Shown piece by piece: positions 43,785 through 56,615 of a stretch of 64,000 bases of DNA; the stretch's first letter is position 1, and the number at the start of each line of letters is the position of its first letter. Both the position numbers and the translations under genes were made by a program. Under the pieces are notes generated by a model that made no database searches, was not told the DNA's origin, and saw only the letters and a list, made by a program, of their open reading frames with translations. This stretch comes from Taiwanofungus camphoratus (taxonomy: Eukaryota; Basidiomycota; Agaricomycetes; Polyporales; Taiwanofungaceae). The DNA is taken from NCBI GenBank assembly GCA_003999685.1, contig CP021223.1, positions 558,001 through 622,000 of the forward strand, read 5' to 3'.

Positions 43785-46325
43785 TTGTGGACAGGATTTT
43801 ACCATTTCCGATCTTTCAGTGCAAAAATAAAGGCTTTCAAAATAATTCTTGACTACATTGACCAAGGCAATAATGTTTTGTCTGCATTATCTTCATTTGT
43901 AAAAGCAGCAGGCCAGATGAGTGTTGTTTGTGTATTTCAAATATTCTTGCAGAGTGTAACATTTCTGCATTTCATCAGAATTCATTCAGTGGTTAAAGCA
44001 ACAGTGATGATATTATTGATACCTTATATGGTACAGTTGTGGAAAATTAGCCAAGGTGTTTTTCAGTAATATTGCATTGTCAGATCTTGAAAAATAAGCA
44101 AAAGTTCACTCAAGGTTTGAAGAAACTGACAAATTTCAAAAGTACTGGTTATTTTGTTTGAAAAACATACATCCCTTGGCATCTGTTGATAAACAAATCT
44201 GTTCTTCTTGACTGTTTTCTTTTAGACAAGTTGACAGTTTCACACCTCAAACCAGAACTGGAGGAGTACAATAAGAAATTTGATGACTTAAAACAGAACT
44301 ATGAGACTGCTGCTTTCACTCAGAATAGTGGTGAAAGTTGAAACTATAACAAATGAGATTATTTATTCATTTTAGTTGAATAGTATTAACAGAGACAAAA
44401 TCTTCTTCAAGGCAATTTCAACCCTTCAAAGCAACAACCTCTTGAAGAGAGTTGCTTAGAGCATATCAGATTGACTTTAAGAAGAAAAGTCAAGGACTGG
44501 TTAGTGAATTTCACTAAGCCCAATGTGCTCTGAGTGTATGGAGCACCAGAAGCAGAAAAGACTGCATTTGCAACAACAATAGTAAAGAAGATTTTGAAGT
44601 TCAAATATGCATGGTTCAAGTGTGCATGGTTTTTTTACAAGCATCACACTATTACATTAAGGGATACAAGGACCATTTGGAGGTCAATTGCATATCAATT
44701 GACAGGTCATTATAATGGATTTTAGAAACACAAAATATCAGTTATAGGCCACAAAAAAGGAGAATATCCTGACAATGTCAATATTAAATAGCAAAGAGCT
44801 TATTGTGGATTTTTTGCAAACAAATCAGGCTAGCATACATTCAAACCAGCCAGTGGTTATTGTCATTCATACATTAAATGAATGTGAATCAGGTTAGAAA
44901 CATTGGAAATCATTTCTTGAGACATTAAAAGGATGGACAAATCTGTCAAAAAAATTCAAACTCAATGTCACCAGTTGAAATCAACCAGATATTGAAAACA
45001 TATTAGACAATGTTAGCATTGCAAAACATGTTCTTTCTGGACAAAATGCAGATGAAGAAGCACAAAATGATATAAAAAAAGTCCTTCACTTCTAGCTTTG
45101 CACAGATGGTGAAGAATCATAGTCAAGTACTTAAATTGTCATGGCCTGGACCAGAATTGGTACAACAATTAACAAGAACTGTCAATGGTTTATTTATTTG
45201 GGCAGACATTGTTGTCAACTTTATTGGACAGAAGAATTCAAAGTCTCACTTTGTTACAAGGTGTTGCTGAGTACTGGACAATTTATTTTTCTTTCTGACT
45301 CATATCCACTTACCATTGTCAGGTCTACTGAGGGCCACTTATGGTATTTAATTGACATGTACATTACTCAGCATCCAGCTGACTGATTACCAGTTTTCTA
45401 GTACTATATATACTGGCTTGTTCATGTACTTGTAACTCTGATTTAGTCGAGCTAGACAATTGATCTTGTTTGCTTGTCATCCTCTGAAGTGCAGGGCCAA
45501 CTTCATTCAATCCCTGACTACTGACTACAATGACAAGGTCACACTCTAACTAGAAGAGCTAAACTGATAAATGAACAAGGTGAAGGTCAATAGGCAATAT
45601 GAAAGATCACTTCCTAACACATTTGAAGCATGTTTTGAGTAATCAGAATGCTGAAAAAGACACAATGGCTCAGTTGTGTGGTCAAGTTCTATATAACAGA
45701 TTCAGAAGCTTGAAGATTGAAACTGAGTGTGAAGCCTTTAAAGCTGTCTTTTACTCTGTTATTCTGGCCAAAAGTCCACTTATATTGCAAGATCTACAAA
45801 ATATGTATTCTGATTGTAGACAATGATAAAGTGCTTAACAATGATATCATACAATCTGCTGTAAAGGGCTTACAAGTTGTCATCATCACACATTCAAATG
45901 ACAAGACATTGCAAGTGTGTCATTAATCATTTGCTGAGTTCATACTGGATTCTCAGCAATTAAAATACACCATCAATGATTACAGACAAGATGAAAATGA
46001 AGAGCCTTTTCTTGATGATCTTGATATACAAAGAGCCAAGTTCACACAGATATGTTTGGACCTTTTGAATGACAGACTCACATTTAATATTTGTGGACTA
46101 CAAAGTTCACACACTCTGAATCAGGACATTGGTGATCTTGAAGAAAAAATCTCATATTTCAAACTCTCTCAAATATTGCAGTCAGTATATTGGGCTTCAT
46201 ATTTTCAAGATATATCCAGTGAAAATTCTTGCTGTAAACCAATTGAACATACTGTAATTATTATCTCAACATGTTCTGAAATCAATTGCTGTCAAGGAAA
46301 GCAGAAGCAAACAGTACACAAATGA
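43785..46325 (+). pseudogene. NACHT-domain NLR-like gene, decayed
   Basis: Broken frames in order match a fungal NACHT NTPase (STAND/NLR-type, often linked to non-self recognition). An N-terminal helical region (KIILDYIDQGNNVLSALSSF, 43830-43890) is followed by a P-loop that is damaged: VYGAPEAEKTAFATTIVKK (44535-44590), where GAPGAGKS would be expected. Further blocks: TIWRSIAYQLTG, HWKSFLETLKGW, then ELVQQLTRTVNGLFIW, and a C-terminal region FTQICLDLLNDRLTFNICGL. Stops and frame changes split it throughout. CpG-depleted. No WD40, ankyrin or TPR repeats remain. Confidence 0.7.
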
Positions 46326-46984
46326 CCAAAATTCAGAAACTGCACTGCACTGAGAACAGTTCTACTAGCATAGAAGCAGCACTTGATCTCAAATGTTATA
46401 TGTTACAGAATATCAATACTCTCTTTGATATAAATCATAAAACTCAAACTGTGGTTTCATAGTTTCATTATAAAAGCTCAAAATTTTGGTCAAAATCAGG
46501 CTGTTCATATGTACATGATCTGAGCCTGAACCTCAATTGCTTTTGATCTAGACTTGCAAGATATCAGTTTGTGAGCTTGACCTCTGAGAATTTCCGTCAA
46601 AGCCTGATTGATCAGATGCCATTGTTCTGGACCTGCACCTTGTTGCTTGTGAGCCAGACTTGAAAGATGTGAGTGTTGACTCTGAAAACAAATCTCTCAA
46701 ACTAGGTGTAGTTCTTCACATTTCAGTGCCTGTTGTTGTAGACACAGATATGAACTATGAACCATCAGCACATCTCATTGCCAGTTGTACTCTGTAATGT
46801 TAGTGTTTGACCTTGCAATCTTTGTGTGAACTAACATTTCAAATAATGACAATGTATCTCATCAAAACTCTCTGTCATGATGTAGGTAAGTTGATAATGT
46901 TTGCAACAAAAAATTGGTCTAAGCAATTGGATTCTGCAAATATGGTTATGGCATGAGACGCGAGGCTCACTGATGGAAACAACC
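46326..46984. other. End of the CpG-poor tract
   Basis: AT-rich, stop-ridden sequence to about 46950, then normal composition. Nothing recognised. The adjoining AACS stop lies only about 35 bp beyond the boundary, so the relic abuts a live gene. Confidence 0.6.
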
Positions 46985-49905
46985 TCAAAGCCTCGATTTC
47001 ATCTTGTTCAAGTTTTCGTGACCGAGAAGCTTCTCAAGGTCCCGATATTTGTAGTACAGCTGGAAGGATTCTGGATTCGCCACAGTCCCACTTGGCCTGA
47101 TTTTAGATCCAGAAACAATTTGTTTCACGGCTATCTCGACCCTCTTGTTGTTGACGGTGTACTGCAACAGTTAGGATCGCAACATCCATCAGCTCACAAG
47201 ACAGGACAGGAAGAGGGATACCACTGCACCGGTATATCCTGGACTTCAAAAATATAGGCAGGAACGTGTCTTGGACTAAGCCTGTTCCTTATCTCAGACT
47301 GTATACTCTCTTTTAGTCTGTCTGACAAAGCGAGCCCAGAACGCATCTTCAGGAACAGAAGGACACGCTCGTCCCTGTCCTCTGGTCGCCGTTGTCCAAC
47401 ACACAACGAGTCGTCAATTGCATCGGAGAACTTCTCCATTACTGAATAGATCTCTGCAGAGCCAAACCGGACTCCACTAGGGTTCAAAACTCCATCACTG
47501 GAATAAAACAATCTCAGCAAGACAACGACAAGAAACAGATGTAAGTCAAAAGTTGGATATACTGACCTTCGTCCCAAAATTATGAGGCCCTTCGTCGTGG
47601 GATTTTTGACAATGAAATCACCCTGATGCCATACACCTACCAACAATGTCACCGTCAAATGTCAACTATCAAGATAATACATACATACCAGGATATCTAT
47701 CGAAGTATGCCTTCTTGAGTCTCTCACCGGATTCATCACCCCAAAAACCGACCGGAAGCGAAGGATGAGGTCGAGTGCAAACCAGTTCACCAGGCACACC
47801 TGCGTCCTCGATATTCCTGCCGTCTGGATCGAAGATCTCTACCTTCATCCCCAGATTCTTCCCTTGAATTTCTATGAGCAACGCGAGACGAAGACTGAAC
47901 GCTATATTCCATACAACCAAGGATTATCACGCGCACCTCCCGCATAGACAGGTAGCGTGGCAACACCGCCAACGACTTTGTGGAACGATGACAGTAGTCA
48001 GATAGAGATCGGTCACTTACATATGCCAGGACGTCTACTTACATGCACCGCAGATATCTGTGCCTCCGGAAGGAGATGCAACATGTATGTCTGCGTTAAA
48101 CGCTTGTTGAGTCCATTCAAACATGGTAGGTGTCAGGACGGCCCCAGTCGAAGATATGGCACGCAAGAAATCAAATGGGGCTAATTTGGCTTATAAGGTG
48201 GTCAGTATGAGCCATTCTAGTGATCTTCGCCGCTCATGACACTTACAAGGCTCTACGCCTCGTCCTTGCACTTCACTTAGGAAGCGGGGGCTTGTACCGA
48301 ACACAGTCACTCTATGATTGACACAATATGGTCCGATAATGAGATCCTGCACCCAACATCCAATCGTTCTGTGAACTCACCCTTGATTACTGATGAACCT
48401 TAGGAAATCACGAACGTCTGGATAGAATGGCGAGCCGTCGTAGAGAATGATACGGCTCCCACAGGCGAGACCGTGCAGCATATAGGGCCACATCATCCAT
48501 GCTGTCTAGTAGCGTAACGGAAAGATCAACAAACCTCTGAGACTTTTTCATGGCAATAAATGATACATACAGAAGTATATTGAAAGTAAGTGTCATGCCT
48601 ATCCATACTGTATACTAGGACAAGATCTTTCTTAGACTGCAACAGGACTCCCTAACACAACGGTTTAGACATGCTCGGTAGTGTCAGAATCTGCGCTGGA
48701 ACATACCGCGCCTGAATGAACAATGCATTTCGGTGGTCCAGTTGTTCCAGAGGAGTACAATATGTAGACCGGATGATTGAACGGTAACTGTTCAAACACC
48801 AGTTCTCGACCATCTCCACTAGCAAGAAATGCTGATAGCGGAACACTGTGCTTTTAAGTTCATTTACATAAATTTTGAACAGGCCAAAGTGACCTTATCA
48901 CCTGCTAGGTATATGCCTCATTTTGGTGGCATCAAATTCCTTGCCACTTTTGGCACTAGGTAACAAGATGACCCTTTGCAGTCCCCTTGACGTGAGGGCT
49001 TGAGCGACTTCGGCTACCTTTGGGAGAATATTGATGGTCTTTCCTGCCCAAGTAACTTCGGTTTCTGAGAAGATAAGTCGCGGCTGGATCTGCTGATATC
49101 TATCAAGTATGCCCTGCCAGTGTCATGACAAATGTCGACCACGGAAGGACACGTTACAAAGAGTGGACCTGTACCTGCGTGCCCATGTCCGGGGCAGTGC
49201 TAGAAAAGATAGCGCCGATGCTTGCCGCCGCAAGAACAATGACAACGGCGTGTATAGAGTTCGTGACGATAGCTGGAGGTGGAATAACATCAGCTAACAT
49301 AACTGCAGAGGGTCACCACTGCCATACCTGCTATCCTGTCTCCCGGCAGAACTCCGTTCACTTTCATGGATGCAGCCATTTCTCTCGCCATCTGTCGTAG
49401 CTGTCGAAAGGTGTAATAAGAGACTTGTCCGGTCTCCCTTGCGGATATGCACGCGATAGTATCGTCATTGTGTTGCAATAGGTTCTCTGCATAGTTCAGC
49501 CTCGCGCCTGGAAACCATATAGGAAGTTCCTTCGTAGGCCCTTCTTTCAGTATCTGGAAGGCAATGGCTCAGATAAGAAGAGCACAACGTAGGGCGAGAT
49601 GATTCAACCTCGGCCGGGGGCACTGAGTACACCATTCCAACGTACTCCCACAGATCTTGCCAGAAAGTGTAATCTTCAACTGAGTATCTATGAAGATCAT
49701 GGTAATCTTCTGCATCGCAGTATAAGAGATTTGTAGGCAAATCGCATGTGAAGTTCAGGAACGTACTAAGGTCCAAACTATGTTTGCGATTGATAGTTCG
49801 ACGGAAGGCATCGAGGGCAGTACGTGAGGGGTGAGTGGGGCGCCAAATCAGCCTAGACAATGCGAAGTGCGACTCTATCTGCCCGTCAGGATTTGGCGTC
49901 GCCAT
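46985..49905 (-). CDS. Acetoacetyl-CoA synthetase (AACS)
   Basis: AMP-forming acyl-CoA ligase that activates acetoacetate in the cytosol. ATG at 49905 ([14 protein letters not shown]). Many introns; joined frames give the family's N domain ([22 protein letters not shown]), then [15 protein letters not shown]. Ligase motifs follow: [13 protein letters not shown] (phosphate loop), [58 protein letters not shown]-like block, VWHQGDF and [26 protein letters not shown]. The C-terminal lysine region is [13 protein letters not shown]. The stop is TGA at 46985-46987. Apart from short introns the frame appears intact despite the neighbouring transposon graveyard. Divergent from SEY1. Confidence 0.92.
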
Positions 49906-50541
49906 TGCTCCTCCGGCCTCAGGGGTACGCTCTGAACAAAGGGATGCCAACAGTCCCTATCCAAGCCACATCTTCATTCCCAGGAGACTAAGTGTTTACT
50001 AAATTGCTCACAGTCTGCTTCCGCATCAAGCAATAAATATATGTCAAGGAACGTTACAAGCATGTCAGCTGAGCTGTAACCGCCAACCATCATCCACATG
50101 TCTTGTGAGTCTCCACAGACTTTGTACTGAGCGTCGATAGCCTAGTTGCTCTCCTGTAACAGAATAGAGGCGCTTCGGAGGTTCGACAATATTGTCGCTT
50201 GCTCAAACAGTTATTTAGAAACCAAAAGGTTTGTGAGCATTCCGTGAACACGCAAAGAGAATGTCGTTCGATTTCTTGTTACCCCACGCAGTCAATGCGG
50301 ACCCAGCATTTGGTCTCCGTTCATACTCCCTGTGCGGCCCAAGTGCAGCCGTAGACATGGTGAAAAAGTGCATAGATTCAATACATAAAACATGATACGG
50401 AACCCAACAAGTCGTTAGTGGAGTAAGGTTATCCTTATAAGGCAGGAGATACTGAGAGCACATTGCGGGGAAACACACCTCTGATGACTCTGTTCATCGC
50501 CTTCACCATTCCTCATCCGAACCACGACCACGCATCGCACC
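49906..50541. promoter_or_regulatory. Divergent promoter region, AACS / SEY1
   Basis: 636 bp between two start codons facing away from each other. Both promoters should be here. I see no clear TATA box and no coding frame of note. Confidence 0.5.
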
Positions 50542-53500
50542 ATGGCGCAGGCGAGCGTACTCCCGGCGAACGGTCGGTCGTACCTTATGTCCTCAAAAGT
50601 CGAGAGCTCATCGACCGCGGGTCCGACATCAGCCATGAAGGGCCACTACGCCAACGGCGCGATCGCCCAGAAACAGCCCAGTCATGAACGAGTACAGATC
50701 ATCAATGACGAGAAGCAGTTCACGTTCGTTCTTGTATTGCTTGGAAGTCTTTTTGTGTTGATTTAAGGCTTGACTGCCAGGCCAAACCTGACACCTCAGA
50801 TAGAACGTTGGGGACTGCAGAATGCCGGGTTTGACTATGACATTGTTGCGGTGTTTGGATCACAGTCAACGGGGAAAAGTGACTATTCCTTTGGGTCTTC
50901 TGATGCAATGCCTGCGATATTGAGAATGTTTGCTAGGTACATTGCTCAACCGATTATTTGGAACTAATTTCGACGTCATGGATGAAACACAACGACAGCA
51001 AACCACGAAAGGTGTGTTGCGTCAATGAAGGTCGCCTGCCTTGTGTCTTAGAGCGATTCGTAGGTATCTGGATGTGCAGAGCCAAAGGCATGAATGTAAT
51101 GGTCATGGACGTAGAGGGTACAGACGGAAGGGAGCGTGGAGAGGACCAAGTCTGTTTTCTCTGACCTTTCATTACTATTATCGAGACTCAATCAACTGTC
51201 AGGATTTCGAACGCAAATCAGCTCTGTTCTCCCTTGCGTCGTCCGAGGTTCTCATTGTCAACCTCTGGGAACACCAAGTCGGCCTCTATCAAGGTGCAAA
51301 CATGGGTCTGCTCAAGACGGTCTTTGAAGTAAATCTTGGACTATTCGGGAAGAAGACGGCAGACGGGTGATTTATCAGTATTAGTTGATCCCGGATTTCT
51401 GACATTCAATTCTACTTAGTCGCAATCAACGAACTCTGCTACTCTTCGTGATTCGTGACCACATCGGCACCACTCCACTCGCGAACCTGAAAGCGACCCT
51501 CACCGCGGACATGCAGAAGATCTGGGATACCCTCTCTAAACCGCCCGAACTGCAAGACCGCAAGCTGTCGGATTACTTCGACCTCTCCTTTGCCGCATTG
51601 CCGCACAAAGTCCTAGCAGCAGACAAGTTCGAGACGGAGGTTCAAGAACTCAGGAAGCGGTTCGTCGAAAAGGCAAGAGAAGACTTTGTGTTCAAGCCTG
51701 CGTACCATAAGCGAATCCCAGCAGACGGTGTTGCATTCTATATGGAGGGCATTTGGGTAAGCTAAGTTCGCATCTAGAAAGGTAGTGCTGGTCACTCAGC
51801 GAATCTATGCAGGAACAAGTCCAGACAAATAAGGATCTTGACCTGCCCACCCAGCAAGAGCTGCTGGCGCAATTCCGTTGCGACGAAATTTCCACAGCAG
51901 CTCTAGTAGACTTCAATGAACAGGCGAAACCACAACGAAGACCCATTGAATCTGGCAAAGTGATCGAAGGCTTGGGCGGCATGATGCGCAACTGGCGGTC
52001 TGTAGCACTAGGTCAACATTCATATCCGTTGCACATTGCACCACTAGCTTTGAATTGACATATTATTTGGACAGCGCGCTATGACCGTGATGCTTCACGC
52101 TATCACCAGGGCGTGTACAAGCGCAAACGCGCAGACCTTATATCCGTCCTCGACTCGACCTTGTCCCCATTATTCATGGGCCAGCTGAAGAACCTGCACA
52201 AATCCTGCTTGGCCACGTTCAAGACCGAGATGCTCGAGGGTATGCGTGGGGAAGGGTACAATTTTGCGGACGTCGTGGCTGTCACGCGGGAGCGGTGCGA
52301 GAAGCGGTTCCTGAAGGGTGCACAGGAAGCATTGGTCGAGGAGACGGAATGGAACTACGAGGAGGAACTGACTCTGCTCAAAGAGGAGATCAAGAGCGTG
52401 GCTGGTCAATGCAGGAAAGATGAGACGAAGAAGATGGTCAATCTCATCGAGGTACGTTTACCCGATCATGATCGGGCTACACGTGATTCACCCGTCGGTG
52501 GCATAGCGCAATTTCAAGAGGCAAATATCGGAGCCTGTCGAGGTACACCTGAGCAAGCCGGAAATGGACCTGTGGGACAAAATCCTCACAGTCTTCCGCG
52601 ACACCCTTGATAAAGCAGAGACATCGTATCTCACGAAAGCGAAAAGTTCGTATACGACCAGTTATTTGTATGGTGTATCATAAGTTGACATCGTACATCT
52701 TATATAGGCTTCAATTGCACTGAGGAGGAGAACACAACGGCTCTGGCGATTTTACGAAAACGTGCATGGCTGGCCTTGCGTTCTAAGGTTGACGAGCAGA
52801 CTACGGACGCAGCTTTTTTGACGAAGTTACGTGCGCACTTCGAGGAACGCTTCCGATATGATGAGCATGGCGTTCCTCGAGTATGGAGACCCGGAGATGA
52901 CATTGACGGCGCCTTCAAGAAAGCGAGGGACCAGGTGGGCCCCAGGTCTCCTTACGAACGATTTAGACATATACTGACACGGAGCGTGCCAGACATTGGA
53001 ACTGATCCCACTGTACTCCAAGATCGTACCTATTGATCATTCCCTCGAGTATACCCTGCCATCAGAATCACCCGACCCTATTTCCATGCCTGACGACTTC
53101 GACTTCCCCTCCACCCTCGTTATCTTCTCCGAAACGAAGATATTGGATCTGATGAACAGGTTCAGACGCGACTCGGATGCGTACTACGTTGAAGCCAAAC
53201 GGAGTACGGTTTCAAGCGTGGCACAAATCCCATATTGGGTGTATGGTGTTCTTGTGGTTCTGGGGTGGAACGAGGCGATGGTTGTCCTCTTCAACCCGGT
53301 CTACTTCGCGATACTCTTGTGCCTAATCGCCGCCGCGTACGTCATAATTTTCATCTTGACGCGGTGATTCTGTCACTAATATAACGTGTATGCATATCAG
53401 TTGGATCATTGTACAATTAGGCCTCGTCGGGCCTCTATTGCAGGTAACGAGGACTCTCGGGAACGAGGTATACGCTTAAAACTGCGCTCTCTATCTCTTT

Positions 53501-53652
53501 GTGACTGTTTCCCTTATCAGATACGTCGTCAAGTCAGCAGCCGCCTACGAGAGCATTTCTCTCAACCTCTCGCTCAGAGTGTGCGGAATCGTGCAGTAGA
53601 GGGTGATGAAACGGAGCGCGAATTGAGGCGGAGTAAGGCGGAGCCGATGTGA
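50542..53652 (+). CDS. SEY1: Sey1/RHD3 dynamin-like GTPase (ER membrane fusion)
   Basis: Atlastin-like GTPase of the ER membrane that fuses tubules to keep the reticulum connected. ATG at 50542 ([16 protein letters not shown]). The GTPase domain has P-loop [10 protein letters not shown] (split by an intron at 50879-50937), [13 protein letters not shown] (switch), [13 protein letters not shown] (G3) and VIRDH (G4-like). A long helical bundle follows. Near the C-terminus two hydrophobic segments ([14 protein letters not shown]...; [20 protein letters not shown]) form the membrane hairpin. Two more exons give [20 protein letters not shown] and an amphipathic tail ending SKAEPM, stop at 53650-53652. 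About ten introns, all with consistent phase. Confidence 0.95.
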
Positions 53653-53853
53653 TGGCGGCTGAAGGCATACTATATTTCGGATTCACTTTGGACGGGGATT
53701 GTTATCTTCATATGTAATTATTGGCCAGGATCATCAGCACATTCATTATCTTGCCTTATACGCAAGACGTATATGTCAATCCTGGCTCTAGGAAATGGTG
53801 ATTGTTCCGAAATTAAAGGACCCGGACATAAAGATGTCACCACAACAAAATTA
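53653..53853. other. Short intergenic gap
   Basis: SEY1 3' region; nothing else seen. Confidence 0.5.
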
Positions 53854-53932
53854 TGAGTCGGCCCAGGTTCGAACTGAGGACCTTCTGTGAACAATGTTAG
53901 ACAGATGCGATAACCAACTACGCCACCGACCC
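53854..53932 (-). tRNA. tRNA-Val (anticodon AAC) with a 5-nt insertion in the anticodon loop
   Basis: Read on the minus strand: acceptor GGGTCGG pairs with CCGACTC (one G-T wobble), D stem GCG/CGC, anticodon stem TCTGT/ACAGA, T stem CTCAG/CTGGG around TTCGAAC, discriminator A. The A box (TGGCGTAGTTGG) and B box (GTTCGAAC context) are good, and a TTTT Pol III terminator follows. The anticodon loop is 12 nt, CTAACATTGTTC. Removing TTGTT after position 37 gives CTAACAC, the usual Val-AAC loop, so a very short intron at the canonical site is inferred. Confidence 0.85.
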
Positions 53933-54401
53933 ACATGAGAGGGTTCTTATCTATTTTATAACACTAGTAGAATGTGATTTTATAGAATAACATCCAGATT
54001 AGCGCTGATCACATTGCAAAGGTCATGGACAATGGACGTAACCTCCAAATTCATTGCATGCAGACGATATGTATGTTCCTCTGAAAGGACTGATAAATCT
54101 CTTTAATTTGACCTTTACGTGCCGAGTGAGAAACCTCACAGGTATGTGTGTGAATGAGATCATTGCCTTATCAAACGCGGATTAACGGCCGCCAAATTTG
54201 CAGATCTGGCCATCTAAGCAGTACTAGTCGTCTGATAGTCACAGGAACCGTGAGCAGTGCTCATTGAGCACCACTCTACTTGCCTGAAAATAAGGCCAAG
54301 TGGGCTCCAGATGTATCCCGGTGTCAACCTCCATGTGGCTATTCGTCATCCTTTGCGGGCGTGTCGGAAATATGTGAGCTGCTCTCACCGTGTCAGTAAC
54401 A
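53933..54401. other. Intergenic before AFG1-like gene
   Basis: About 470 bp, likely the AFG1 promoter and leader. No presequence exon found. Confidence 0.5.
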
Positions 54402-56615
54402 ATGAGGCTGCTAAGTATGCTACGCGAGTATGGAGATGCAAACCTGTTGCCCCAACCCATGGACCTCCTCGAGAGATATCGCGGCCTCGTTGCGCTCGGG
54501 AAAATCAAATATGACGAAGAACAGATCAGGGTAGTCATGCAGGTGGGCGTGTTCCCCGGTTTTCCAACCCGTTCACGGTTATTGACCTTGTTCTCAAGCT
54601 CAGAAGACTGCAGAAGGACCTGGACGGCTATGCGCCTCCTGCGCTGTCCTCCCGCTATCTCCAGTCAATGGAGGACCAGGCAGTCCGCGCAGAGGCCGAA
54701 TCGCGGCCGTGGTGGGCCTCCTCAGAAGAGTCGAAGCCGCAAGTCGCTGTGGACCACCGTGCCCTCATTCGCATACAGACCCATTCAGAGGAGATAGCCG
54801 CATTGACGACTCCTAAGGCAAGGCCGTCTGCTCCCCGTCACATCCATCGTCACCTAATTTGGTCCAGGGTCTGCTCTTGACCGGCCCACCGGGCTCTGGG
54901 AAAAGCTTCCTCGTAGATTTGTGGTATTCCGCTCTGCCTACGCCTTTTAAGACCCGCAAGCACTACAGTGAGCTTGTGCTCGACATATACCGAGCGGTGT
55001 GGGAGGAAACTCGGCACCGAATGGCGTCCGCGCATCTACCCGAGTCAAGTGCTTCGCAGTCGTCCTCCGTGCCTTGGAATAGATCTATCCGTGATCGTTG
55101 GCGAGAGCTTCTCAAAGGTGGTGCGTTGCCCACTAGGTGGTTCCGCAAGCCCGGCGCAGGATACCTATTCTCGCCGCCGATCCAGCCGACCATCGCGTTC
55201 GCCGTCGCGCAACGGCTGATCCTGCGCCACTGGCTGCTCGTCTTCGACGAAATACAACTCCTGGATGTCTCGAGCGCCACGCTTCTTGCGGACGTCTTAT
55301 CCTGGTTTTGGCGCATGGGCGGGGTTGTCGTCGGGAGCTCGAACAAGGTGCCCGATGACCTGTACAAGAACGGCGTACAGAGGGAGAGGTTGGAACCCTT
55401 CGTGGAGGCGTTGAAGGTCAGGTGTCCTGTCTTGGCCATGCGCTCGGAGCGTGACTGGCGAGTCGCCCGAGCGGATGCCGGGTCGGTGAGGAGTTGGTAT
55501 GTGTACGGCCAGGAGAACGATTTCAATAAGAAACTGCAAGAACTGGCTGCGGCTGAACCAGGTGCATTATCAATTTTCGACGGCACGCGGTTAGTGTTGA
55601 TTGACTACGTATAACCCAGTACTAGAATCAAGAGACCTGACTGTATTCGGACGGTCACTGCATGTCCCTTGGTCGGCAGGCAGCGTCTGCAAATTCAAAT
55701 TCGCTCAACTTTGTGATGAGGTACTGTATATATAACCGATCACTTTGTTCACCCGTGCTCAATGTATCTTATTGTAGTCTCTAGGGCCCGCAGACTACAT
55801 GACGTTGGCAGCGAAGTATCACACTATAGCTATTACGGCTATCCCCGTAATGAAATTGGCAGCGAAGAACCAAGCCAGGCGTTTCATCTCACTCATCGAC
55901 GCGCTTTACGAGGCGCGGTGCCGAATAATTTGTCTAGCAGAGACACAGCCGGAGGGGCTGTTCTTCCCAGATGCTCCAGCTGCAACACCTCATGGTGATG
56001 GCCATGGGCAGCAATCGACAGACGTGGATGTGATGATGGCTGAGGCTGTGGCTGAAACGCAAGAGGTATACAGGCCGAATGTATCTTCGTATGACGCGCC
56101 GAATATGGCAGAAGCCCCGAAGGCTCCTTCCTCACCACTTGCGTTGGACACGCTGTCCATCTTCTCCGGTGAGATTTGATGAATGTGTCCGTTCGTGCTT
56201 CCTGAAGCCATGCGCAGGTAAAGATGAGCAGTTTGCATTCAAGCGAGCCTTGTCGCGTCTGATAGAGATGACGAGCGAGAGCTATGCGGAGGAAGAGCAC
56301 TGGACGCCTCTCCCTGCCACGTCGCGCAAGTGGGAAGGGTCCGTGGCCCCACCTGGCAAAGACCTTTGCCGTCCTCTCCGTTGGACACTACCGTCGCGGA
56401 GTACTAGCCAGGATGACGGCGGCTTTGCAGAGGAAGCGGTGGGCGAAGGGCATATGAGCGCGGAGGAGCGCCCGGATGCTCCCCATCTGGATGAGGCTCA
56501 TGTATGGGGCGTGCGCGAAGACTGGGGAGAGCGTGCAAAGGGCTGGGGCCGGGGGGCAAAGGCATACGAGAGCACGTCTCCGAGATGCGAGGGCGATCGC
56601 GGGCGCAGACGTTGA
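54402..56615 (+). CDS. AFG1/LACE1-like mitochondrial AAA ATPase
   Basis: AAA-type ATPase of the AFG1 family, which assists turnover of inner-membrane proteins such as respiratory subunits in mitochondria. First ATG 54402 (MRLLSMLREYGD). Family blocks: LLERYRGLVALGKIKYDEEQ, LRRLQKDLDGY; Walker A LLLTGPPGSGKSFLVDL; LVFDEIQLLD (Walker B); GVVVGSSNKVPDDLY; ELTVFGR-like LTVFGRSLHVPW; GPADYMTLAAKYHTIAI; ARRFISLIDALYEAR; ALSRLIEMTSESY. Inferred introns include a GC-AG intron at about 54821-54869. The stop is at 56613-56615 after an acidic/basic low-complexity tail. A cleavable mitochondrial presequence is not evident, so an upstream exon may be missing. Confidence 0.9.

Larger units (their letters stand above)
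31350..46950. other. Transposon island: CpG-depleted relic DNA split by a young LTR element
   Basis: Outside 34142-41879 this tract is AT-rich and nearly free of CG dinucleotides, while TG and CA stay common. That is the footprint of CpG methylation and deamination more than of classical RIP. Normal composition returns sharply near 46950 (GACGCGAGG). It holds the relic genes listed separately. The inserted chromovirus keeps ordinary CpG content. Stretches 31560-32345, 42180-43780 and 46330-46950 contain only unassigned, stop-ridden sequence. Confidence 0.8.

Noticed and set aside
31350-46950. Classical repeat-induced point mutation (CpA to TpA)
   Set aside because: CA and TG remain abundant; only CG is missing, which fits CpG deamination better. 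Needs dinucleotide counts to be sure.
48540-48620. Apparent stops in AACS next to the transposon island
   Set aside because: They fall in a short intron; joined exons read [11 protein letters not shown] in frame.
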